From assembly GCA_002354805.1 (NCBI GenBank), contig DEMH01000006.1, forward strand, positions 1-64,000: a DNA stretch of 64,000 bases, read 5' to 3'. Source of the stretch: Gammaproteobacteria bacterium UBA2675. Its GTDB lineage: Bacteria; Pseudomonadota; Gammaproteobacteria; Pseudomonadales; Pseudohongiellaceae. Position numbers and translations under genes: made by a program. Each line of letters starts with the position of its first letter. Within the stretch, counting starts at the first letter, position 1. Below are positions 44,643 to 53,975 of this stretch, piece by piece. The notes beneath the pieces are model-generated. The model was not told where the DNA came from. It made no database searches and worked only from the letters and a program-made list of their open reading frames with translations.

Positions 44643-45034
44643 GGTAAGTGGCTCTCACGCTCGTTTTAGAAAACGCGCATCATAGCCCAAAACCAGATAA
44701 ATCGGTATTTGACATGCAAGCGCCTGTCTCGCCTGTTTGGTCATCGATCGCAATGACATCTCTGCAGTCTGGTTTTAGATTTCTAAAACAATAAGTTAGA
44801 AGTCTAAAGTAGTGACAAGCAAAGACTTTTTATAGAACTCATGAATTTTTAACGTCAAAGCTATAAATCTCTTCTATTTCTCGTAACTGCTAGCTACAAT
44901 CGATCGCAGTTTCACGTAATTCTCTCTATTTTCCGGCACCGTTTTGGTGCAGTAGTAGTGCCGAATTGCTAGAGCTAAAGCGGCGTTAAGCAGCAGTCAC
45001 GCCTCCCAAAATAAGAATCACAGGGAGATAACCA
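44643..45034 (+). promoter_or_regulatory. AT-rich leader of the third large TonB receptor
   Basis: A 392-base gene-free region, more AT-rich than its surroundings. It contains a double dyad at 44774-44808 and two mutually exclusive hairpins: GCACC / GGTGC (44936-44950) or CGGCAC / GTGCCG (44934-44963). The last 25 bases before the ATG resemble the leader of receptor 2 (AATAAGAATCAC at 45010-45021, then AGGGAGA). Confidence 0.45.
44774..44808. promoter_or_regulatory. inverted repeat, operator-like
   Basis: TTTAGATTTCTAA (44774-44786) pairs with TTAGAAGTCTAAA (44796-44808) at 12 of 13 positions; each arm is itself nearly palindromic around TAGA/TCTA. This resembles two tandem operator sites for a dimeric regulator, upstream of receptor 3. 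Confidence 0.5.
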
Positions 45035-48000
45035 ATGTCCAATTGGCCTGGTTTTAAAAAGAAGTCCCTGGTGCTAATGATTGGTGTAGTGTCAGGTGCC
45101 ACCTGCCTTCCCGTCATGGCCCAGAGCCAGAACAGCCAGAATAGCGAAGTTGAAGTAGAAGAAGTAATCGTCACAGGCTCCTACCTGCGTGGCAGCCCAC
45201 TCGATGCGCCTTCACCCGTCACCACTGTAGATCGTACCTCCATCGAAGCCCAGGGCGCCGCCCAGGTCTGGGATGTCATCAAGAATCTGGAGATCAACTC
45301 TGGTTCATTCACCAATGAAGGCGCAGGTGAGGGCCAGGCACTGTCCGGTACCGCCAACGTCAACCTGCGCAACCTGGGTGAAAACTCAACACTGACACTG
45401 GTCAATGGCAAGCGCCAGGTGTCTGCCGCTACGGTTACCCGCAGCGGTGGCGAATTCGTCGATATCAATACAATCCCACTGGTCATGGTGGAACGGGTAG
45501 AAGTTCTGACTGATGGTGGCTCGGCACTCTACGGTTCGGATGCCGTAGCAGGTGTGGTCAACGTCATCATGCGAACCGAGTTCGAAGGCCTGGAGATTTA
45601 CGGTGATGTGCAGGCTCTGGACAGCGCCACCAATCGTCAGGACCGCACCGGCAGCGCTATCTGGGGCTGGGCCAGCGACAGCGGTGACACTCACTTTGTG
45701 ATTTCAGGCGAAGTGTTCCGCCGCGATCCCGTGCCGGTTAAATATGGGCGATTCTACAACGAATATGTGGAGTACACTGGTACAGTGGGCGCAATGGCTG
45801 GCAACATAAGTGCCACTATGGCCAACCCGGCATTTGGTTCCCGCATCAATACCGCTTATCTGAACCAGGAAATTACACAGCGCAACATTGCTGAAGGCGG
45901 TTCTTCAAATACCGTGCTCACCGATCCATTGTGTGATGACCTTACGTCTGCTGACGGCACACCTTTCTTTACAGGTACCCGTACCGACCGTCGTGGTTCA
46001 AACAGTGGCACCTGCCGCGAGTTCACCGAGGACTGGGAGTACCTGCAGGTAGGTTCCGAGCGTGACAGTATCGCTGGTGCCTTCAATCACGTGTTCAGTG
46101 ACAAAGCCGAGTTTTATTCATTCTTCCAGTACTCGGATACTACCATTGAGCGTTCGGACTCAGGTGCCAACGGTTCACGGGGCCCCACCGTCTTCCTGGC
46201 TGCACCAGGATCACACGCGGGCAATCCGGCATTCGGAGGCTACGGCATCGGCATGACAGCCGAGCTGGGCTACTATGCAGGAAAGGCTGGACTGACACGT
46301 CCGACCAGCATCCCGAATGCACCCAACGCCCTGGCCAATGGCGGTCTGAACGTGCCATTCTATGCCAGCGTACAGCGCGGCAATACACCGCGCATGGGGG
46401 GCAACTCCAATATCACTGATACCCAGACCATGGGTGTGCAGGCGGGTGTAAAAGGCGAGTTTTACGCCATGAATGACCGGCGTTTCAACTATGACGTCAG
46501 CTACTCCTGGAGCGGTACCAGTTTTGAGCAGGAATATCAGACCTTCCAGCGGGACCGCGCGGAACTGGCTGTGAATGGTCTGGGTGGACCGAACTGTACG
46601 CCAAACGGCATCTCTACTTTCAATTTCAGAGATGAGCCGGGCCCCTTCGGCGGCGCAATTCCGACCATGTGGAACGTCAGCAACCAGGCCTATTACAAAG
46701 GCTATACACAGACATTCTTCCCGGGCTTTGTGTTCACAACCCGCGAGAGTATCTCGCTGGCACTGACCAGTAACAACCAAGGTCAGGGCGGATGTGAATT
46801 CTACAACCCATTCCTGACTTCCATGACCGATCCGTCGCTGGCGAACAGTGATGAATTGATGGAGTGGATGAACCCGACCATCAAACGTGCGGACAAGCGC
46901 AACAAACTGGGTGTCATTGACGCAGTGCTGACGGGTGACCTGATGCAACTGAGCGGTGGTATGTCGCAGTTTGCGGTTGGTGGCCAGTACCGCATGCAGA
47001 ACAACAAATCCAATGCGCCACTGATGAATCAGCCGGGCCTGGCGAATGCGATCCTGGACTGGGGTAGAAACGGTGAACCCAACACTACGCACTACGTAAG
47101 TAATAACTTTGAGTGCTCCGAGTGTATCTTCAACTACAGCAATGACCGAAATGTCACTGCGGTGTTTGGTGAATTATCACTGCCCTTGATCGAAAATGTT
47201 GAGACGCAAATCGCGCTTCGATATGAAGACTACGGCGGCAACATCGGCAGCGAAATCACACCAAAAATTGCCGCCAGCTGGCGACCACTGGATTCCCTGT
47301 TGCTGAGAGGCTCGTTCTCCCAGTCTTTCCGTGCCCCCAACGTGGGAATCGTGGAAGAGGGTCTTGAGTCCTCCAGCAACACCTTCCGTGACCCGCTGCG
47401 TAACCAGGCGGTGCGCGCAGGCCTGTTGCCGGTCAGCAATGAACACGCCTTGCCCAACTTCACCTATACACTGGGTGGTCCGGCTCCGGATGTTGGCAAT
47501 GAGTACGCGGATACCTTCAGTGCCGGTTTTATCTGGACACCGGGTGGCGCCCTGGAAGGCTTGAGTGTCACGACTGACTTCTGGCGCTTTGAGCTGAGCG
47601 ACAAGGTGCTGCCGCAGCCCGGCATTTCGGCAATTGCTGATGAGCTGGAACTGTTCAAGCAGGCTGCCGCAGATCCGTCCAACTACGTTCTGAACGGCAC
47701 CATCCCGTCCGGTCGTACCGGTCCATGGGCTAATCTGGAACAGTTGACGCCTTGTGATCCTAACGCTCTGGCGCAGCAGTTCGGCACCGACCCCAATACT
47801 CAGGGTAACCCGGGTGGCCAGACTGGTTTCACGGATGTTGTGGCCGGTTCGCGTCTGGACTGTGTGGTCAACCCGGCCGCGTACCAGATTGAGGGTGTCG
47901 TGCGTACATTTGGTGTGTCCACGGGCGCACTGACAACAACGCAACTGTCGACCATCAATGCGGGAACCATCATCTCTGACGGTGTTGACTTCAAAGCCAG

Positions 48001-48535
48001 CTACTCCTGGACCAATGACTGGGGTCGCTTCCGCGTTGGAATGGATTACACCTTTGTCAATCAGTACACGCTGAAAGATGTTCCAGGTCTGGAACTGGGT
48101 CTGCTGGAGACAGGCGTGTTTGATGCCGCAGGTACAACTGGTGATGGCAACCTGGTTCGTTCGCTGCCAGACCACAAAGGAAACGTGGCTCTGAGCTGGA
48201 TGAACAACAGCGCCAATCATGGCGTGTCGATCATCACCCGGTTTATCGGGTCGTATGAAGACCTGGCCTACGACAACACCTTTGCTACTGCCAATGATCA
48301 GGTTCGTGCTGTCATGAGCCGCACGATCGGCAGCTACAGCAGTGTTGATCTGCAGTACAATTACACCCATGAGTGGGCCAACCAGAACCTGGGAACAACC
48401 ATCTTCACTGTTGGTATGCTCGATGCATTCAATGCACCGCTGCCGTATCGAGAGTCAGGAGCCATCAATTATGATGCTGGTGTGTTCGATGGCCGCGGTC
48501 GTCGCCTGTATGCACGTGCACTGCTGCAGTTCTAA
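45035..48535 (+). CDS. large TonB-dependent receptor, paralogue 3
   Basis: An 1166-residue receptor of the same type as those at 26.7 and 30.6 kb: signal peptide ending at VMA-QS (about 29), TonB box-like EEVIVTG, the block SYLRGSPLDAPSPV, plug to about 190, CSEC in the conserved loop, ending GRGRRLYARALLQF. It has a ribosome-binding site AGGGAGA. It is separated from the tandem pair by 11 kb of signalling and efflux genes, so either those genes were inserted or this copy moved. Ligand unknown. Confidence 0.92.
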   Translation: MSNWPGFKKKSLVLMIGVVSGATCLPVMAQSQNSQNSEVEVEEVIVTGSYLRGSPLDAPSPVTTVDRTSIEAQGAAQVWDVIKNLEINSGSFTNEGAGEGQALSGTANVNLRNLGENSTLTLVNGKRQVSAATVTRSGGEFVDINTIPLVMVERVEVLTDGGSALYGSDAVAGVVNVIMRTEFEGLEIYGDVQALDSATNRQDRTGSAIWGWASDSGDTHFVISGEVFRRDPVPVKYGRFYNEYVEYTGTVGAMAGNISATMANPAFGSRINTAYLNQEITQRNIAEGGSSNTVLTDPLCDDLTSADGTPFFTGTRTDRRGSNSGTCREFTEDWEYLQVGSERDSIAGAFNHVFSDKAEFYSFFQYSDTTIERSDSGANGSRGPTVFLAAPGSHAGNPAFGGYGIGMTAELGYYAGKAGLTRPTSIPNAPNALANGGLNVPFYASVQRGNTPRMGGNSNITDTQTMGVQAGVKGEFYAMNDRRFNYDVSYSWSGTSFEQEYQTFQRDRAELAVNGLGGPNCTPNGISTFNFRDEPGPFGGAIPTMWNVSNQAYYKGYTQTFFPGFVFTTRESISLALTSNNQGQGGCEFYNPFLTSMTDPSLANSDELMEWMNPTIKRADKRNKLGVIDAVLTGDLMQLSGGMSQFAVGGQYRMQNNKSNAPLMNQPGLANAILDWGRNGEPNTTHYVSNNFECSECIFNYSNDRNVTAVFGELSLPLIENVETQIALRYEDYGGNIGSEITPKIAASWRPLDSLLLRGSFSQSFRAPNVGIVEEGLESSSNTFRDPLRNQAVRAGLLPVSNEHALPNFTYTLGGPAPDVGNEYADTFSAGFIWTPGGALEGLSVTTDFWRFELSDKVLPQPGISAIADELELFKQAAADPSNYVLNGTIPSGRTGPWANLEQLTPCDPNALAQQFGTDPNTQGNPGGQTGFTDVVAGSRLDCVVNPAAYQIEGVVRTFGVSTGALTTTQLSTINAGTIISDGVDFKASYSWTNDWGRFRVGMDYTFVNQYTLKDVPGLELGLLETGVFDAAGTTGDGNLVRSLPDHKGNVALSWMNNSANHGVSIITRFIGSYEDLAYDNTFATANDQVRAVMSRTIGSYSSVDLQYNYTHEWANQNLGTTIFTVGMLDAFNAPLPYRESGAINYDAGVFDGRGRRLYARALLQF

Positions 48536-48569
48536 TCGGTGTAAGTGACACAGCCAGGTGTGTGAAGTT

Positions 48570-48602
48570 AAAAAAAGGCCCGTTGCGACGGGCCTTTTTT
48601 AT
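48570..48602. terminator. bidirectional intrinsic terminator
   Basis: Stem AAGGCCCGT / ACGGGCCTT around a TGCG loop, with an A-run on the left and a T-run on the right. It serves receptor 3 and probably the convergent GGDEF gene. Confidence 0.9.
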
Positions 48603-49624
48603 TGCGGGGCAAGAACTATACGGTCGCGCCCGCTGCGCTTTGCTTCATAGAGTGCGTCGTCTGCGCGCTTCAGCAACTGGTCGCTGGATTCGGATGCACG
48701 CCAGGTCGCGATCCCAAAGCTGAGACTGATCTGCAAAGCGTGTGGCAGGGAAGCGTCTGCCGTAGCCGTGCGCAGCTTGTCTATGATCGTGTGCGTGGCG
48801 TCAGTGCTGGTGTCCGGGCAGATCAAGAGAAATTCTTCGCCACCCCAACGACCACTGTGGTCAGTTTTTCGCATGCTTTCGCGGATTAGGGCAGCTGTTT
48901 CGACAAGCACCTGATCACCTGTCAGGTGTCCGTACTTGTCGTTGATGCGTTTAAAATGATCAAGATCACAAAGCACTACCGACAGAGGCTGTCCGCTGCG
49001 TTGATGTCGATCGATTTCCTCTTGCAGCACAGAGTCCAGTCGGCTTCTGTTCAAGAGGCCGGTCAGCGGGTCGGTCGTGGATAGGTGCTCGAGCTCCGCA
49101 AAGGCTTCAGCGCGTGATCTCTCATACAGGCGAAACAGGAACCAGTGCGCGGTCAATACCTCGATAATGTTCAGAAGGCTGCCAATAGTCACTTCGGCAG
49201 GCGGCCAGTAAGGCAATCGCAGATACACAAAGGTGCAGACATACGTAAATATCAATCCGCATATCCACGCACCGGCATGACGACCAAGAAGAAAAAAGGT
49301 GACAGGCGGCAGCAGTGTCACCCACATCAGCGAATAGGCTCGTCCATCGGCCATATGTACGAAGCTGAGCAGCACGGCAATCAATACCCCGACAACCAGC
49401 CAGGAAGCCACTGCGAGTTGTGTACTGCGGTGAAAATACACAAGCACAGCTGTCACTGCGACCGCGCCAGCGTAGTCGAGAGCGGCGACAAGATAGTCCT
49501 GGAAGACCACTACGTTGAGCGTCCCGATCACGCCGAAGTAGAGAGTCATCAATGTCAGCACAACATAGATCAGGCGAGCCTGGTGACGGCTGGCGCCAGT
49601 GAAACGTCCTGTCTGTTTCAACAT
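48599..49624 (-). CDS. membrane diguanylate cyclase (GGDEF)
   Basis: A 341-residue protein taken from MLKQTGRFTGAS (49624); a GTG further upstream (49693) is less likely because the membrane part starts just after this ATG. About six membrane helices (residues 15-170) form an uncharacterised sensor, followed by a GGDEF domain. The active site is intact (GGEEF, near residue 260), as is the inhibitory site RKTD. It should therefore make c-di-GMP with product feedback. It is divergent from the BNR-repeat lipoprotein gene. Confidence 0.88.
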   Translation of the reverse strand: MLKQTGRFTGASRHQARLIYVVLTLMTLYFGVIGTLNVVVFQDYLVAALDYAGAVAVTAVLVYFHRSTQLAVASWLVVGVLIAVLLSFVHMADGRAYSLMWVTLLPPVTFFLLGRHAGAWICGLIFTYVCTFVYLRLPYWPPAEVTIGSLLNIIEVLTAHWFLFRLYERSRAEAFAELEHLSTTDPLTGLLNRSRLDSVLQEEIDRHQRSGQPLSVVLCDLDHFKRINDKYGHLTGDQVLVETAALIRESMRKTDHSGRWGGEEFLLICPDTSTDATHTIIDKLRTATADASLPHALQISLSFGIATWRASESSDQLLKRADDALYEAKRSGRDRIVLAPQ

Positions 49625-49755
49625 AATAAATCTACTGCATGTCGAATAATTCTGTAATGTAACACATTGAGTTGATGAGTCTGCCTCCGTCACGAATTCG
49701 TCATGTGGTCTTTGCTAGCATTGCCAGCCATATTTTTGGGGCAGGAGCATGTTTG

Positions 49756-51564
49756 GTGATTATGATTAAAAGGACAGCAGCGGCATTGAAGCCAGATCTT
49801 CGCGCCCACGGAGAATCCAAAAAACTGCCCCGACAGCTGGCTCATGCAGTGCTTGCCCTGGTGTGCGCAATTGGCATAAACAGTTGTCAGTACTCATCTC
49901 CCCAATCGACAGTAGACGAGCCATCTGCTGAGTTGCGTGTTCTGGCCTCCCGTTATCGAATTGATTTTGATACGCCTCTCAACAGCGATGCCGGCTGGGC
50001 TGCGGCAGAGAATCAATCGGCTGAGCTGTTTTACGATTATCCTTTTCGTCTGCGAGTACAAACAGTCGCAGAAACGGCTCCGGATCATGGTCACGAGTTG
50101 AGACTGCAGTATCGAAGAGGCAATGGTCAATGGTTGCCAGTCGGCATGGCAGAGTTTCCCTACCCGGCGTTTGCCACGCCCATGGTCTCGACCCTGTCAG
50201 CAACCGCCTATCAGGCTGGTGAGGAAACTGAGCGCTTGTTGGGCGACCCTGAGCTTGAATGGGATGAAGCAATTGCATTGAGTGCCACCGCTGTGACGCC
50301 GGTCTGGCGTACAACGGGTGACGCGCTGGAATGGGAGTGGCCACTGGTCATTCGTCGCTTTTCCGACGGACCCAGCTTTGCAGAGGATGAAGAGCGCTTT
50401 GAGTTCAGGCTTGTGGACGGCATGGGGCTGGTGCTGGGAGGCAGGCAGCCGGCGCCGGTCATACTTCGCGCCCGGGCCGGTCATTTAGGCGGTACCTTTG
50501 TAGAAACCCCGGCACGTCTTGGACCATACCAGTCTGCAACGGGGCACCTGTACTTCATCATGGAACCATCCGAAACAGACAATCGCTTCATGATAGTCAA
50601 GTCGGTCGATGACGGCCGCAGCTGGTTCGAAGTGGACGGCGACTCACGGCCGTCGCTGGGCGATCTGGAGGGGGTTGGTTCCGTGCAGGTCGCCAACACC
50701 ATTCACATTATTCATCAGACCAGTGATGAAGTTGTTCATCATGCCTTTGAGATGAGCGATGGGCTGGAGCAGCCTGACGCCTGGGTAGTGACAACCGATA
50801 CCATTGCTCAGCCGTCTGAGCCACCGACGCAGGTCGCAGATGTTGTCGCTCGCAGTGACGGCAGCCTGGTAGCCGTGTACGGGGGCGCCACAGGGCTTTA
50901 CTGGCAACTTCGCTCGTCTACAGGCGAATGGCAGCCAGCCAACCCTGTCAATCCCGACTCTGTCGGTATGCCTGTTTTCTCGGGTCCTGTCTTGCTGACT
51001 ACTGCCGACGATTCAGTGGTCCTGGCATACACGTCTGCCGATGGGCAGGCTTTTGTCCGCGTACTGGATAACCAGGGGCAACTATCGGTGCCGCAGCGGC
51101 TGTCAGATCAGATTGGCACGCGTGAGCAGGACGTTGGTGCCATCCTGCCGCTGGTCGGCATGCCGGATGGTGACGTTGTTATCGTTTATCGCGAGAGTTC
51201 TGGTCTGTTGTACGAACGACGCCTGTCAGCACTGCAAGACCTGGGCCCTGCTGTTCGCGTGACTGAGCGGGCTGTTGTCAGCGGCGCAGTAGATTCCGAC
51301 CAGGTCGGTGCTGATGTGATACAGCATGAAGGCACTCTGCATCTGATTCTTATCGATGAGACAAGCCGGGACATTTATCACACGCGATCATCGCAGCCTG
51401 GGGAGTGGAGTGCGCCAGTGCCCATCGTTGAGGGTATCGACGCTGGCTGGCTGCGTGGTTCGGTGCATCGTCAAGGCAGTCAGCAGGCAGTCTACGGCTT
51501 TGTCTATGATGCCGGATCGCAGGGCGGATCAGGTTTCAACCGCTATCTGGCGCTGCCACTCTAG
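49756..51564 (+). CDS. BNR-repeat (sialidase-like) lipoprotein
   Basis: About 603 residues. I choose the GTG at 49756, eight bases after a GCAGGAG site; the frame is open further upstream to 49672. A signal peptide ends in a lipobox-like GINSC, so it is probably a lipoprotein. The mature part looks like a beta-propeller: an Asp-box (SVDDGRSWF) is clear and several weaker repeats follow (about every 50-60 residues). Asp-box propellers occur in sialidases and in many binding proteins. No full catalytic set of a sialidase is seen, so an enzymatic role is not claimed. It lies about 100 bases before the hybrid kinase on the same strand. Confidence 0.7.
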   Translation: MIMIKRTAAALKPDLRAHGESKKLPRQLAHAVLALVCAIGINSCQYSSPQSTVDEPSAELRVLASRYRIDFDTPLNSDAGWAAAENQSAELFYDYPFRLRVQTVAETAPDHGHELRLQYRRGNGQWLPVGMAEFPYPAFATPMVSTLSATAYQAGEETERLLGDPELEWDEAIALSATAVTPVWRTTGDALEWEWPLVIRRFSDGPSFAEDEERFEFRLVDGMGLVLGGRQPAPVILRARAGHLGGTFVETPARLGPYQSATGHLYFIMEPSETDNRFMIVKSVDDGRSWFEVDGDSRPSLGDLEGVGSVQVANTIHIIHQTSDEVVHHAFEMSDGLEQPDAWVVTTDTIAQPSEPPTQVADVVARSDGSLVAVYGGATGLYWQLRSSTGEWQPANPVNPDSVGMPVFSGPVLLTTADDSVVLAYTSADGQAFVRVLDNQGQLSVPQRLSDQIGTREQDVGAILPLVGMPDGDVVIVYRESSGLLYERRLSALQDLGPAVRVTERAVVSGAVDSDQVGADVIQHEGTLHLILIDETSRDIYHTRSSQPGEWSAPVPIVEGIDAGWLRGSVHRQGSQQAVYGFVYDAGSQGGSGFNRYLALPL

Positions 51565-51666
51565 GGCTACAGCCATTTGCATGACACGTGTTAGGATGCT
51601 GGACAGATGGTCTGGTATCCGATTACGTGCAGCAGAAGCACGTGCCGGGAAGGCAGGTGTTAGAAA

Positions 51667-53970
51667 TTGATCAAAATACGGCCGTTGCAGATTGTCAGTG
51701 TGGCAAGTCTGATAACGGTATTCGCACTGGACTCCCAGACACCGCTGGGATTTGCGCACGGTGATCTATATCTGATTGCCGTGCTGCTGGCGGCTTTTAC
51801 CGGTAGCCTCAGATTCATGTGGACGCTGGCCGGTCTGTCGCTCGCCCTGACCGTGCTGGGTATCTGGTTGTCGCCACAGGGCCTGCCTATGCGCTTCTGG
51901 CTGACCAATCGTCTGATGTCCATCACCGAGCTATTAGCCCTGACCGCGCTGACATCCTACGTCATCATTCGACTGCAGCGCAGTCGTATGGAAAAAATTC
52001 AGTGGCGCAGGGAATATCGTAACCTGAAAAAGTTGACGCCATCTCCGGACAATCCACTCTCACCATTTCAGCACAGCTCACAGTTTCAACTGTTTGCCGA
52101 TGCCATTCCGCAGACCATATGGACGGCTACCGCAGAAGGTGGCATCGATTTTGTGAACCGGGCCTTTGCACGCTACACCGGTCGCCTGCGAGAAGATCTG
52201 ATCAACCATGCTGGCTGGCTTGGCAGTGTTCATCCAGACGATAAACCCCTTGTCATTGCAAAGTGGCCGGAAGTCATTGCAGAGGGCAAGGAGTATGAAC
52301 TGGAGGTTCGCGTCCAGCGCCACGATGGCAAGTGGCGCTGGTTATTGGTGCAGGGTACGCCAGTGAAAGATCCGGACGGACGGATCATCAAGTGGTGTGG
52401 TTCGGCCATTGATATAGATGATCTCTATCGGCTTGCTGAACGTTTTGAGCACGTCGCCAGTACAACTGTTGACGCCATCTCCGACTGGGATATTGTCAAT
52501 AACGTCATCTGGTGGAATCAGGGTATCAATACGCTGTTCGGTTATGAACGTGAAGACATGATGAGCGATCCCACTGTGTGGACCTCACACCTGCATCCTG
52601 AAGACCGGGACAGAGTCCTCGACGCTATATGGGGTGCCATTCGCGGTGATACGGAAGAATTGATGATGAACTACCGGTTCATGCGTCAGGACGGCAGCAT
52701 TGCGGAGATTGAGGAGCACATGCGCGTTGTGCGGGATCAGAGTGGTCAGGCATTGCGTCTTGTTGGCGGTATGACTGATGTGACTGAGCGCAATGAAATG
52801 GCTGAGCAGCTGGGACACGCGCAGCGCCTGCAGACAGTCGGTGAACTGACCGGCGGTATGGCGCATGATTTCAACAATCTGCTGACGGTGATCCAGGGCA
52901 ATAACGAGCTGCTGACCGAAGCGCTCAAAGATAATCCGGAACTGGCCGATATGAGTGACATGATTCGTCAGGCCAGTGAGAAGGCTGAAGCTCTGGTGCA
53001 GCGATTGCTGGCATTCGCGCGCCGCCAATCCCTGGAGCCTCTGGCCACGGATGTGGTGGATTTGATCAACAGCATTCAGCCACTGGTCAGGCGGGTGATC
53101 CCCGCGCGCGTCAAGTTGGAGCTGGTTATCGAAGATAAAGTACCAGCGGTGATGATAGATCCTGGCCAGCTTGAACATGCTCTGCTCAACTTATGTCTGA
53201 ATGCCCGCGACGCGATAGCTGATAATGGGTGTATAAGGATCGTTGCCAGTTCTGCCAGTGCGCAATCACTGACTTTGGTAAACAAAGAACTTGATGCCGA
53301 GAATTGGGTCGCAATAGCGGTTGAGGATGATGGCCAGGGTATGACAGAGGATGTGAGGCGTCGTGCGCTCGATCCATTTTTTACAACCAAGAGAAATGGC
53401 GAGGGTTCAGGTTTGGGGCTGAGTATGGTCTACGGATTTGTGAAGCAGTCCGGAGGGTATCTGCATATTCAGTCCAGTCCTGGTGCGGGCACCGCGATCC
53501 ACATGTTGTTACCAGTAGCGGAAATACAGGCAATTGGCCTTGACCAACCGCAAAAAAGGCTACACAGTGGAGACACACCTGTCGTGCTCATTGTTGAGGA
53601 TGATGAGCTGGTCCTGCAGTACGCCGAGCGTCAGTTTCGCGAACTTGGCTATCAGGTGCTGGCGGCAAATCATGGTGAACAGGCTCTGGACATGTTGCGG
53701 CAGCGAGTGACCGCAAATAAACCCGTAGATCTGCTTTTCACTGATGTCAGAATGTCTGATGGGATGAACGGTCCCCAGCTGGCAAGAGAGGCAACCATGA
53801 TTCAAGCAGATCTGCCCGTGATGTTTACCTCTGGTTATACTGAGGATGCGTTCGATCAGGAGTCTGGGTCCCCGGGACACCTGCCTGCAGGAACATTATT
53901 TTTGAGCAAGCCCTGGCGGCGCGCCGATCTGGCGCAAAAGCTCGCAGGGCTAACTAGCTCAGAGGATTAG
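51667..53970 (+). CDS. hybrid sensor histidine kinase (PAS-PAS-HisKA-HATPase-REC)
   Basis: A 767-residue kinase starting at TTG (51667). Order: three or four membrane helices (about 5-105), PAS (about 140-255), PAS (about 265-375), HisKA with the phospho-His400 in GGMAHDFNNLL, HATPase (about 490-620; DDGQGM, GEGSGLGLSMVYGF), and a C-terminal receiver (about 640-760; phospho-Asp693 in LLFTDVRM). The HDFNNLL-type H-box is common in kinases with an attached receiver. Only five bases separate it from the next gene, whose product starts with another receiver, so the two very likely form a signalling pair. Confidence 0.92.
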   Translation: MIKIRPLQIVSVASLITVFALDSQTPLGFAHGDLYLIAVLLAAFTGSLRFMWTLAGLSLALTVLGIWLSPQGLPMRFWLTNRLMSITELLALTALTSYVIIRLQRSRMEKIQWRREYRNLKKLTPSPDNPLSPFQHSSQFQLFADAIPQTIWTATAEGGIDFVNRAFARYTGRLREDLINHAGWLGSVHPDDKPLVIAKWPEVIAEGKEYELEVRVQRHDGKWRWLLVQGTPVKDPDGRIIKWCGSAIDIDDLYRLAERFEHVASTTVDAISDWDIVNNVIWWNQGINTLFGYEREDMMSDPTVWTSHLHPEDRDRVLDAIWGAIRGDTEELMMNYRFMRQDGSIAEIEEHMRVVRDQSGQALRLVGGMTDVTERNEMAEQLGHAQRLQTVGELTGGMAHDFNNLLTVIQGNNELLTEALKDNPELADMSDMIRQASEKAEALVQRLLAFARRQSLEPLATDVVDLINSIQPLVRRVIPARVKLELVIEDKVPAVMIDPGQLEHALLNLCLNARDAIADNGCIRIVASSASAQSLTLVNKELDAENWVAIAVEDDGQGMTEDVRRRALDPFFTTKRNGEGSGLGLSMVYGFVKQSGGYLHIQSSPGAGTAIHMLLPVAEIQAIGLDQPQKRLHSGDTPVVLIVEDDELVLQYAERQFRELGYQVLAANHGEQALDMLRQRVTANKPVDLLFTDVRMSDGMNGPQLAREATMIQADLPVMFTSGYTEDAFDQESGSPGHLPAGTLFLSKPWRRADLAQKLAGLTSSED

Positions 53971-53975
53971 CAGTT

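Noticed and set aside
47177..48370. 397-codon minus-strand frame
   Set aside because: Antisense to receptor 3; similar antisense frames appear in the other two receptors, as expected from shared codon use rather than coding.
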